Assembly (NCBI GenBank): GCA_023144875.1
Contig: JAGLEW010000031.1
Coordinates: forward strand, 1 to 18,114
DNA: 18,114 bases
Origin: Methylococcales bacterium
GTDB taxonomy: Bacteria > Pseudomonadota > Gammaproteobacteria > Methylococcales > Methylomonadaceae
Direction of reading: 5' to 3'
The notes beneath the pieces are model-generated. The model had not been told where the DNA came from and did not search any database. It worked only from the letters and a program-made list of their open reading frames with translations. Below, piece after piece: positions 7,370 to 13,423 of this stretch (positions within the stretch are counted from its first letter, which is position 1; each line of letters starts with the position of its first letter). The position numbers and the translations under genes are program-made.

Positions 7370-7792
7370 TTATACTTTTAAAATTAATAAAATACCTGCG
7401 ATAAGGCCTAATATATGGATGATGGTGTTGCTGTGGCTAAAGCTGATATGGAATAAAAAAGAACTGCTTTGGAGTATTGACCATGCGCCGAGAAGTAGTA
7501 TACCAATGTCGCCTCGTTGTCGTTTAATCAAGCACATGATTAAAAATGCGCCTCCGATCATATTAAGAATGGGGAGTATTTTGCGATGTTCTGGGAAGTC
7601 TATTTTTAAAATATCCCCCAGTCCTTGTAATATGAGCCAGAGTGAAAGTATGACCAGTCCTGTATATTTTAATAGGGTATAAACTTTCATCGGAACCTTT
7701 GCTGTTTTAGCAACTGCTTTCTTTTTTTCATCGGCTTTAGCGGGTGCAGGTGCTTTGGCTTTTTCAGGGGGCTTAGCGGCTTCTTCAGGCAT
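7370..7792 (-). CDS. small four-helix membrane protein with Ala/Lys/Pro-rich N-terminus
   Basis: I do not recognise this 140-residue protein. Residues 1-36 are a charged low-complexity segment of Ala, Lys, Pro and Glu (for example KAKAPAPAKADEKKKA). Four hydrophobic stretches follow, at about residues 38-58, 73-90, 95-112 and 122-140, so it is most likely an inner-membrane protein with a soluble tail. The start is uncertain. The ATG at 7792 has no visible Shine-Dalgarno, whereas an in-frame ATG at 7690 (residue 35, before KVYTLLKY) has AAAGG five bases upstream and would give a protein made almost only of membrane helices. The gene begins about 36 bases behind the intrinsic terminator of the barrel-protein gene. 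A long plus-strand frame opposite it (7359-7682) looks like a shadow. Confidence 0.65.
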   Translation of the reverse strand: MPEEAAKPPEKAKAPAPAKADEKKKAVAKTAKVPMKVYTLLKYTGLVILSLWLILQGLGDILKIDFPEHRKILPILNMIGGAFLIMCLIKRQRGDIGILLLGAWSILQSSSFLFHISFSHSNTIIHILGLIAGILLILKV

Positions 7793-7821
7793 GAAATTAA
7801 TTCATTTTCTTGTGTTTTTAC

Positions 7822-7860
7822 ATATAAAAAAAGGAAGGTTTTTAGGCCTTCCTTTTATTT
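7822..7860 (-). terminator. intrinsic terminator of the outer-membrane protein gene
   Basis: A perfect 10-bp stem is formed by AAAAGGAAGG (7829-7838) and CCTTCCTTTT (7847-7856) around an 8-base loop. Read on the minus strand the hairpin runs into a T-tract (complement of the A-run 7826-7832). It lies about 25 bases past the stop codon of the barrel-protein gene and about 36 bases before the ATG of the next gene on that strand. Confidence 0.85.
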
Positions 7861-7881
7861 GATGGTTGGATACGTTTGAGC

Positions 7882-8814
7882 TTAGAAACCTAAACCTAAA
7901 TACCCCCCCACACTAAAACCATCTGTATCAACGCCATCAACATCATCTAATGTTAGGTGATAACGCGCGTCGGCACCGATATAGATATTATCAATTAATT
8001 GGTAATCTGCCCCTAAACCAAATTGAATACCTGGGTTTAATACGGTGACCGCACCTGATGGTGGGCTGATAATATTTAAATCAAAACCAACTGGGATTAA
8101 CCAAGGTCTAAATTTACTGCCTTTTAGGAATTTTATTTTAGGGGATGCTGAAATGGTTAATTGGTTAACCGTTACATTTTGGCCTGTTAATAAGCTGTCG
8201 GTGTCATCAGAGAATTCTTTGTATTCGAGCATTAATTCTGCGGCAACTTCAGTGTTGTCCATCATGCCGAATAAATCATTATTGATACTGAAATCAAAGC
8301 CTGCACCAAAATACCATGCGTCTTTATCGGAAGTATTTGTTTCGCCGCTTAAGAAAGGGGTTAAGCCTCCTACAACTCCGATTAGTGGATCACCTGAGCC
8401 ACCTGTTGTTGGCACGCCAATTGCTGATGCATCAAGTAAACCTTTCCCTGTTCCTGTAACACCTTGGCCGCCACCACGGTTATCATTCGTATGACCCCAA
8501 CCACCACGAAAGAAGACCATATTATCTTTGCTGCTTGATTGTACTGGAGCGGCTTTAACCGATTGCATCCATTGGTCTAATTCTTGCACTTTACTGGAGC
8601 TTGAGCCACCTGATTGCGATCTAACCTGACTTAATTCAGATTGCATTGATCGCATCATAGAAGACATTTCATCCACTTGACGTTGTAAATTTCTCAGTTC
8701 ATTATGGCTCGCTGCTCTGCTCTTTGCTGCGGCAGGTGTTGAAACCATAGCGCCTGCTAAGGTTAGTGTTGCAGCGGCAACGCCTAATGCGATTTTATTT
8801 TTTTTCAATGTCAT
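7882..8814 (-). CDS. outer-membrane beta-barrel protein with coiled-coil N-terminal region
   Basis: The 310-residue precursor has a Sec signal peptide: KKNK, then a hydrophobic core through GAMVS, and a likely cut at about AAA-KS near residue 31. Residues 34-68 form a probable coiled coil (NELRNLQRQVDEMSSMMRSMQSELSQVR). A Ser/Gly linker and another short helix follow. From about residue 100 onward aromatic and glycine-rich alternating strands suggest an OmpA/porin-like barrel of roughly eight strands (FFRGGWGH, AWYFGAGFDFSI, AAELMLEYKEF, LTISASPKIKF, IYIGADARYHL). It ends in GGYLGLGF, with the terminal Phe that marks BAM substrates. Loops are rich in Gly, Asp and Thr. The specific function is unknown. 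AAGGGG about nine bases before the ATG is a credible ribosome binding site, and the gene has its own promoter region and terminator, so it is probably monocistronic. Confidence 0.85.
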   Translation of the reverse strand: MTLKKNKIALGVAAATLTLAGAMVSTPAAAKSRAASHNELRNLQRQVDEMSSMMRSMQSELSQVRSQSGGSSSSKVQELDQWMQSVKAAPVQSSSKDNMVFFRGGWGHTNDNRGGGQGVTGTGKGLLDASAIGVPTTGGSGDPLIGVVGGLTPFLSGETNTSDKDAWYFGAGFDFSINNDLFGMMDNTEVAAELMLEYKEFSDDTDSLLTGQNVTVNQLTISASPKIKFLKGSKFRPWLIPVGFDLNIISPPSGAVTVLNPGIQFGLGADYQLIDNIYIGADARYHLTLDDVDGVDTDGFSVGGYLGLGF

Positions 8815-9120
8815 GAGTCTTGCCCCTTAAGAGGTTAATTTATAATTAACTATTGGTTAAAATACAACAATAGTTCTATTCAACAGGGTGGATAATAGCA
8901 ATAAAAGGATGTTCTTACAAGTTTTACGGGGATTTATAAAATGGTATTTAATCCTTCTATTTCAACAACTAACTATAAATATAGCATGCATATAAAATAT
9001 TTGTATAAAAAAAACAACAAGTTTGTGCAAATTTAAAGGATTAAGAGTATTGTGATTGCTAATCGGTTTTCTTTAATAAAATATTTTTTCTTTTACCACT
9101 ATTAAGATAGCAAACAACGT
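8815..9120. other. 306-bp divergent intergenic region between barrel-protein gene and thiO
   Basis: This very AT-rich region must hold promoters for both flanking genes. On the minus side a plausible promoter and two inverted repeats lie within 60 bases of the barrel-protein ATG (listed separately). On the plus side no strong promoter or Shine-Dalgarno stands out before thiO. I found no convincing small open frame, RNA gene or riboswitch; in particular nothing resembling a THI-box was recognised in front of thiO. Confidence 0.6.
8834..8875 (-). promoter_or_regulatory. candidate promoter with two nested inverted repeats, barrel-protein gene
   Basis: On the minus strand TATAAA (complement of 8839-8844) stands 17 bases after TTGTAT (complement of 8862-8867), a fair sigma-70-like pair that would start transcription near 8832, about 18 bases before the ATG. 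The -10 sits inside the dyad GTTAAT-N5-ATTAAC (8834-8850). The -35 sits inside a second, longer dyad AACTATTG-N12-CAATAGTT (8848-8875, perfect 8-bp arms). Such placement suggests operators, but the area is AT-rich and short dyads can arise by chance. Confidence 0.4.
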
Positions 9121-10218
9121 ATGAAAAAAATAATGGACATTACTATTGTCGGCAGTGGTATCATTGGGCTGCTTAGTGCTAAATCGCTCATAGATGCTGG
9201 GTTATCCGTTCAAATTATTGAAAAAAATGCCGCTAGTTTAGAGTCTTCTTGGGCAGGGGGCGGTATTTTATTACCGCTTTATCCTTGGCGACAAAAAAAG
9301 GCAATTAGTGAATTAGTTCGCTTGAGTTTAACGCTTTATCCTCGGCTGAGTGAGCAATTGATACAAGCAACAATGGTTGATCCCGAATGGTGGCCATGTG
9401 GTTTACTGATTAGCAAAAATCCTGATATAGACATGGCAATGCAGTGGTGTGAAAAATATAGCATTAAACATTGCCTCGCGCCAAAACCGTTGTTTAAATC
9501 CTTTCATACCAACCCCTTAAACCCGTTATGGTTACCAGAAATTGCTCAGGCTCGAAATCCTCGGTTATTAAAATCATTGCGGACATTTTTAGGTCAACAC
9601 AATCAGGTTGAGTTTGTTGAAAATTGTACTTTTAATAAGGTTGTTTTAAAAAATAAACGGGTTACCGCCATTGAAACTTCATCGGGAAATTTCTCGGTGA
9701 ATCATTTATTATTAGCAACAGGGGCTTGGACGGGACAACTGACCGAGCAATTATTTCCAAAATATCAACCTGTCGCGGTTTCCCCTGTTAAGGGACAGAT
9801 GATTTTATTGGATGCTAAGGTGGGTGATTTAACGTTTATGATTTTAGATCAGCAACGCTATTTAATTCCACGAGCCGACGGTAAAATTTTAGCAGGTAGC
9901 ACCGTGGAGCAGACTGAATTTAATAAATCGGTTACTGACAATGCACGGGCGAGTTTGCACCAATTTGCGATTGAGCTGATGCCATCATTAAAAAAGGCAT
10001 TATTACTCCATCATTGGGCAGGATTGCGACCAGCAACGAAAGAGGGGGTGCCTTATATTGATTTGCACCCTGAGATTCAAAATGTAAGTATTAATGCGGG
10101 GCATTTTAGAAATGGTTTGGTGATGGCTCCTGCATCGGCGCAATTAATGACCGATTTAATTGTAGACCGAACACCAAGTCTTGACCCCAGCCCTTATCAA
10201 CTAACTCGCACGGATTAA
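9121..10218 (+). CDS. thiO: glycine oxidase ThiO, FAD-dependent
   Basis: ThiO oxidises glycine to iminoglycine, which ThiG uses to build the thiazole of thiamine in aerobic bacteria. The 365-residue protein has an N-terminal Rossmann FAD-binding motif, ITIVGSGIIGLLSA, with G11-x-G13-x-x-G16, and E34 at the end of the second strand (VQIIEKN). SSWAGGGILLPLYPW (about 42-56) is the typical DAO/ThiO flavin loop, and LLLATGAWTG is the ATG-type motif. The C-terminal AGLRPATKEGVPYI and AGHFRNGLVMAP are characteristic of ThiO. A second in-frame ATG at 9133 (before DITIVGSG) is an equally possible start; neither has a clear Shine-Dalgarno. No other thi gene is in view. pyrD follows after five bases, so the two are co-transcribed. 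Another DAO-family amine oxidase is possible but less likely. Confidence 0.88.
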   Translation: MKKIMDITIVGSGIIGLLSAKSLIDAGLSVQIIEKNAASLESSWAGGGILLPLYPWRQKKAISELVRLSLTLYPRLSEQLIQATMVDPEWWPCGLLISKNPDIDMAMQWCEKYSIKHCLAPKPLFKSFHTNPLNPLWLPEIAQARNPRLLKSLRTFLGQHNQVEFVENCTFNKVVLKNKRVTAIETSSGNFSVNHLLLATGAWTGQLTEQLFPKYQPVAVSPVKGQMILLDAKVGDLTFMILDQQRYLIPRADGKILAGSTVEQTEFNKSVTDNARASLHQFAIELMPSLKKALLLHHWAGLRPATKEGVPYIDLHPEIQNVSINAGHFRNGLVMAPASAQLMTDLIVDRTPSLDPSPYQLTRTD

Positions 10219-10223
10219 TTGCT

Positions 10224-11237
10224 ATGAACCCTTATTCTTTGCTAAAACCTTTATTATTCCAGCTTGAACCTGAAGTTGCGCACGCCGTCACGTTAAAATT
10301 ATTAAAATTTTCAGAACAAACAGGATTAGCGTTATTAACCGCAGTAAAAAATAACCATAAACCCATGACTGTGATGGGATTGAATTTTCAAAACCCTGTA
10401 GGATTGGCAGCAGGCTTGGATAAAAATGGTGATTATATTGATGCGCTGGCAGCGGTTGGCTTCGGTTTTCTTGAAATTGGAACCGTAACGCCACGACCTC
10501 AAGCGGGTAATCCGAAGCCTCGGTTATTTAGGTTGCCTGAGCATCAGGCGATTATTAATCGAATGGGATTTAATAATTTAGGGGTGGATCATTTGGTCGC
10601 GCAAGTTAAAAAATGTCGTTATCAAGGGGTTTTAGGGATTAATATTGGTAAAAACTTTGATACCCCCATTGAAAATGCCATTGATGATTATCTGGTTGGT
10701 TTGCGTAAAAGTTATGCAGATGCCAGTTATATAACACTGAATATATCCTCGCCTAATACAAAAAATTTACGACAATTACAGCAAGGGGATGAAATTAAAA
10801 AATTGCTCTTCGCGTTAAAAGAAGAACAATTAACCTTGGAAAAACAGTATCAAAAGTATGTGCCGTTAGTGGTTAAAATTGCGCCTGATTTGGAAGAGCT
10901 ACAAATTCAACATATCGCTTTATTATTGCAAGAATTTTCAATTGATGGTGTGATTGCCACTAATACCACGCTGGATCGAGATAAGGTAATAGGGCATCAA
11001 TTTGCAGGTGAAGCAGGAGGTTTAAGCGGTGCGCCTGTGAAAGAAAAATCAACCTATGTGGTAAAAGTACTAGCAGGTGAATTAAATACTCGCATTCCGA
11101 TTATTGCCGCAGGGGGTATTTTAACGGCGAAAGATGCGCAAGAAAAACGGGATGCAGGGGCGAGTTTGGTGCAAATTTACAGTGGTTTAATTTATAAAGG
11201 CACGCAGTTGCTTGACGATATATTGTTGTCACTGTAA
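10224..11237 (+). CDS. pyrD: dihydroorotate dehydrogenase (quinone), class 2
   Basis: PyrD oxidises dihydroorotate to orotate in pyrimidine synthesis and passes electrons through FMN to membrane quinone. The 337-residue protein is the usual class 2 length. An N-terminal amphipathic region (YSLLKPLLFQLEPEVAHAVT) serves membrane and quinone contact. NPVGLAAGLDKNGD and GFGFLEIGTVTPRPQ precede NRMGFNN. NISSPNTKNLR places the class 2 catalytic serine at S175, as in E. coli. The FMN phosphate-binding part is AAGGILTAKDAQEKRDAGASLVQ (about residues 290-315), followed by QIYSGLIYKG. It starts five bases after thiO with no strong Shine-Dalgarno, so it is probably translated by coupling. ribE follows after 39 bases. 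Confidence 0.97.
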   Translation: MNPYSLLKPLLFQLEPEVAHAVTLKLLKFSEQTGLALLTAVKNNHKPMTVMGLNFQNPVGLAAGLDKNGDYIDALAAVGFGFLEIGTVTPRPQAGNPKPRLFRLPEHQAIINRMGFNNLGVDHLVAQVKKCRYQGVLGINIGKNFDTPIENAIDDYLVGLRKSYADASYITLNISSPNTKNLRQLQQGDEIKKLLFALKEEQLTLEKQYQKYVPLVVKIAPDLEELQIQHIALLLQEFSIDGVIATNTTLDRDKVIGHQFAGEAGGLSGAPVKEKSTYVVKVLAGELNTRIPIIAAGGILTAKDAQEKRDAGASLVQIYSGLIYKGTQLLDDILLSL

Positions 11238-11276
11238 AAAAACCATATTTCATTCTTAAAATTACAGTAGGTTGTT

Positions 11277-11933
11277 ATGTTTACAGGCATTATTTTAGCC
11301 ATTGGTCATATTTCAGACATTCAAAAGCGTGGTGGGGATTGTCGTTTAACCATTCATACCGCTGATTTGTCGCTCACAGGGGTTGAATTGGGCGATAGTA
11401 TTGCGGTTAGTGGTATTTGTTTGACCGTGGTTGAATTAGGCGCGCAATTTTTTTGCGCCGATGTTTCCAATGAAAGCTTATCAAAAACTACGTTAAAAAA
11501 TATAACAGTGGGGGCAGCGGTTAATTTAGAATTGGCCTTAACATTGGCAACTCGATTAGGTGGGCATTTGGTGAGTGGGCATGTGGATGGATTGGCAACC
11601 GTAATTGAGAAAAAAGTTGATGCGCGTTCCGTGCGTTTTAAGTTTCAAGTAGCTGAGTCGCTGACAAAATATATTGCTGAAAAAGGCTCTGTTTGTCTCA
11701 ACGGGGTTAGCTTGACGGTTAATGAGATTGATGGTGTTTATTTTAATGTCAATATCGTCCCACATACATTAAAAAAGACGACGTTGGATTATTTGGAAGT
11801 AGGCACTTGTGTTAATTTAGAGGTCGATTTATTGGCGCGATACATGGAACGGTTGATGAAAGGTCAGGCAGAAGCGCAACCTTGTCAACCAATTACTATG
11901 GGGCTATTGCAACAATCGGGTTTTTCGGTTTAG
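11277..11933 (+). CDS. ribE: riboflavin synthase, alpha subunit
   Basis: Riboflavin synthase dismutates two 6,7-dimethyl-8-ribityllumazine molecules to riboflavin and a pyrimidinedione. The 218-residue protein starts with the diagnostic MFTGII and contains two lumazine-binding repeats. The first repeat includes GDSIAVSGICLTV and the second KGSVCLNGVSLTVNEI. The linking GGHLVSGHVDG and the C-terminal trimerisation helix DLLARYMERLM are also present. GTAGG five bases before the ATG is a good ribosome binding site. No FMN riboswitch fits in the 39 bases behind pyrD. Most ribE genes lie with ribD or ribBA; here it sits alone behind thiO-pyrD. Its stop codon overlaps that of convergent yggT. Also named ribC in some species. 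Confidence 0.97.
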   Translation: MFTGIILAIGHISDIQKRGGDCRLTIHTADLSLTGVELGDSIAVSGICLTVVELGAQFFCADVSNESLSKTTLKNITVGAAVNLELALTLATRLGGHLVSGHVDGLATVIEKKVDARSVRFKFQVAESLTKYIAEKGSVCLNGVSLTVNEIDGVYFNVNIVPHTLKKTTLDYLEVGTCVNLEVDLLARYMERLMKGQAEAQPCQPITMGLLQQSGFSV

Positions 11934-12505
11934 GCAATTAAACTGGCTAATTCTTTCAGCGGTGGTAATAACATCATTTTGGCGAGTTGCAATCCAATTA
12001 AGGCGACCAATGGCGAAATGTCCATGCCTCCTAAATCAGGAACTATTTTTCGGCAGATGTCTAAAATAGGTTCTGAAAGTTTACTAAGTAAACTATGAAG
12101 GGCGGTGTAATTTCCAGGGTTAAACCAGCTTAACAGCGATAAAATAAAAATAGAAAAAATAAATATATCGAAACAAAGGCTTAAAAGCTCGGATAAAGAA
12201 ACCAATATGAGTGCAGGAAGACTAGGGATAAAGCCTTTTAAAAGAAAGAGGGAAAAATCGGCAATAATTTGTAAACTTAAAGCGAGTAGTAATGATGAGG
12301 TATCTATTTTTCCGATTGAAGGAATAATACGACGCATGATTTTTAGTGGTGGATGCGTTATTTTAACCAAAAATTGTGAAATAGGGTTATAGAAATCTGC
12401 CCCGACCCATTGTAATAAGAATCGTAATAATACTGCGAGAATATATAATGAAAATAGGGTGTCGATTAAGAAAACAGCGGGGTTGCTAAAGTAAGATGTG
12501 TTCAT
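11930..12505 (-). CDS. yggT: YggT-family integral membrane protein
   Basis: This 191-residue inner-membrane protein contains two copies of the YggT domain. Each has hydrophobic helices and an amphipathic segment with the signature P-I-x3-L-x3-T/E-P-x-L-x2-C/M-R-x2-I/V-P-x2-G-x-I/M-D-x-S. The first copy is PISQFLVKITHPPLKIMRRI with IPSIGKIDTS (about residues 41-70); the second is LLSKLSEPILDICRKIVPDL with GGMDISP (about 138-167). The molecular role of the family is not settled, though links to osmotic and ion homeostasis and cell division have been proposed. AGGAG nine bases before the ATG, inside the end of proC, is a strong ribosome binding site. proC ends one base before it starts; proC-yggT is a conserved pair in proteobacteria. 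It overlaps convergent ribE by four bases. Confidence 0.95.
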   Translation of the reverse strand: MNTSYFSNPAVFLIDTLFSLYILAVLLRFLLQWVGADFYNPISQFLVKITHPPLKIMRRIIPSIGKIDTSSLLLALSLQIIADFSLFLLKGFIPSLPALILVSLSELLSLCFDIFIFSIFILSLLSWFNPGNYTALHSLLSKLSEPILDICRKIVPDLGGMDISPLVALIGLQLAKMMLLPPLKELASLIA

Positions 12506-12506
12506 G

Positions 12507-13334
12507 TTAAGAAGCTCCTAATTGTGCTGACATTGTGATAGAGCGTTCTTTCGCCGCTCGCAAGGCTTTGGAAACTAAGGGTTTGAAGTCACCTTGCTCG
12601 AATATTTCAAGTGCTGCTTGAGTTGTGCCTCCTGGGGAGGTCACTTGATGACGCAGTTGTTCGGGTGATTCATCTAACTCTAAAGCAATTTTAGCCGCGC
12701 CTAAGGCAGTTTGTTGAATTAATAAACGCGCTGTTTTTTGACTCAAACCCAGTTCTATCGCACTTTGTTCCATGGCTTCCATTAAAAGAAAGTAATAGGC
12801 GGGCCCACTTCCTGAGACAGCAGTCACCGCATCCAGTTCTATTTCATCGTCCACCCATAGAGTAATTCCGACCGCGCGTAATATATTTTCTGCTAAGTCC
12901 TTTTGAGTGTTGTTAACCTTAATATTAGCATGTAAAGCGGTTGCACCTGTTAAAACTAAGGCGGGGGTATTTGGCATGCATCGGACGATGGCAGTTGATT
13001 GACCTAACCACTGGCTTAAACTTTTTTGATTAATCCCTGCAGCAATTGATACGATTAATATTGGGCTGTTTTTTAAAACAGGGGCGATTTTTTCGGCAAT
13101 ATTTCGTAAAAATTGAGGTTTAATCGCTAACACTAAAACATCAACTTTGGTGATTATATCGTTATTATGGCTGGTTATATTAACCTTAAGGGTTAACGCC
13201 AAGTGTTTTAAAAGGTCTGCATTAATATCGCTTACCCATATTTGTTGCGGGGAATGTCCACTTGCGATAAGCCCTTTAATAAGACTGGCAGCCATATTAC
13301 CACCGCCAATAAAGCCAATAATTTTTGTTTTCAT
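12507..13334 (-). CDS. proC: pyrroline-5-carboxylate reductase
   Basis: ProC reduces 1-pyrroline-5-carboxylate to L-proline with NAD(P)H, the last step of proline synthesis. The N-terminal Rossmann motif is IIGFIGGGNMA, followed by VLVLAIKPQ and the VSIAAGI strand. CMPNTPAL and the C-terminal dimerisation signature (AVSGSGPAYYF, then VTSPGGTTQAAL) are diagnostic. An upstream ATG at 13355 would add TLFKQS and give 282 residues. I choose 13334 (MKTKIIGFIGGGNMA, 275 residues) because it matches the family N-terminus and because the upstream ATG abuts the T-tract of the terminator behind the transglycosylase gene. No good Shine-Dalgarno precedes either. yggT follows after one base. Confidence 0.95.
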   Translation of the reverse strand: MKTKIIGFIGGGNMAASLIKGLIASGHSPQQIWVSDINADLLKHLALTLKVNITSHNNDIITKVDVLVLAIKPQFLRNIAEKIAPVLKNSPILIVSIAAGINQKSLSQWLGQSTAIVRCMPNTPALVLTGATALHANIKVNNTQKDLAENILRAVGITLWVDDEIELDAVTAVSGSGPAYYFLLMEAMEQSAIELGLSQKTARLLIQQTALGAAKIALELDESPEQLRHQVTSPGGTTQAALEIFEQGDFKPLVSKALRAAKERSITMSAQLGAS

Positions 13335-13357
13335 GGATTGTTTAAAAAGCGTCATTT

Positions 13358-13399
13358 AAAAAATAAAAAACCCCGGTCATTTTTAAAATCACCGAGGTT
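13358..13399 (-). terminator. intrinsic terminator of the lytic transglycosylase gene
   Basis: On the minus strand AACCTCGGT (complement of 13391-13399) pairs with ACCGGGGTT (complement of 13369-13377) in a 9-bp stem with one G-U pair. Further A-T pairing in the inner segment is possible. A long T-rich run follows (complement of 13358-13370). It lies 25 bases past the stop codon and about 35 bases before the chosen proC start. Confidence 0.88.
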
Positions 13400-13423
13400 C
13401 TAATAAGTAGAGCAGTTTGTATT

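Noticed and set aside
7359..7682. Plus-strand 107-residue frame opposite the small membrane protein
   Set aside because: Its translation is Trp/Ile/Lys/Pro-rich without a clear pattern of helices, while the minus frame gives four clean hydrophobic segments and a coherent tail. I judged it a shadow, with modest certainty.
8045..8494. Plus-strand 149-residue frame opposite the barrel protein
   Set aside because: The minus strand encodes a complete precursor with signal peptide, beta strands and terminal Phe; the plus frame is proline-rich noise from its codons.
8815..9120. THI-box or other riboswitch before thiO
   Set aside because: No recognisable conserved thiamine-aptamer segments or GC-rich stems appear in this AT-rich region.
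11238..11276. FMN riboswitch in front of ribE
   Set aside because: Only 39 bases separate pyrD from ribE, far too few for the aptamer, and no matching conserved blocks are seen.
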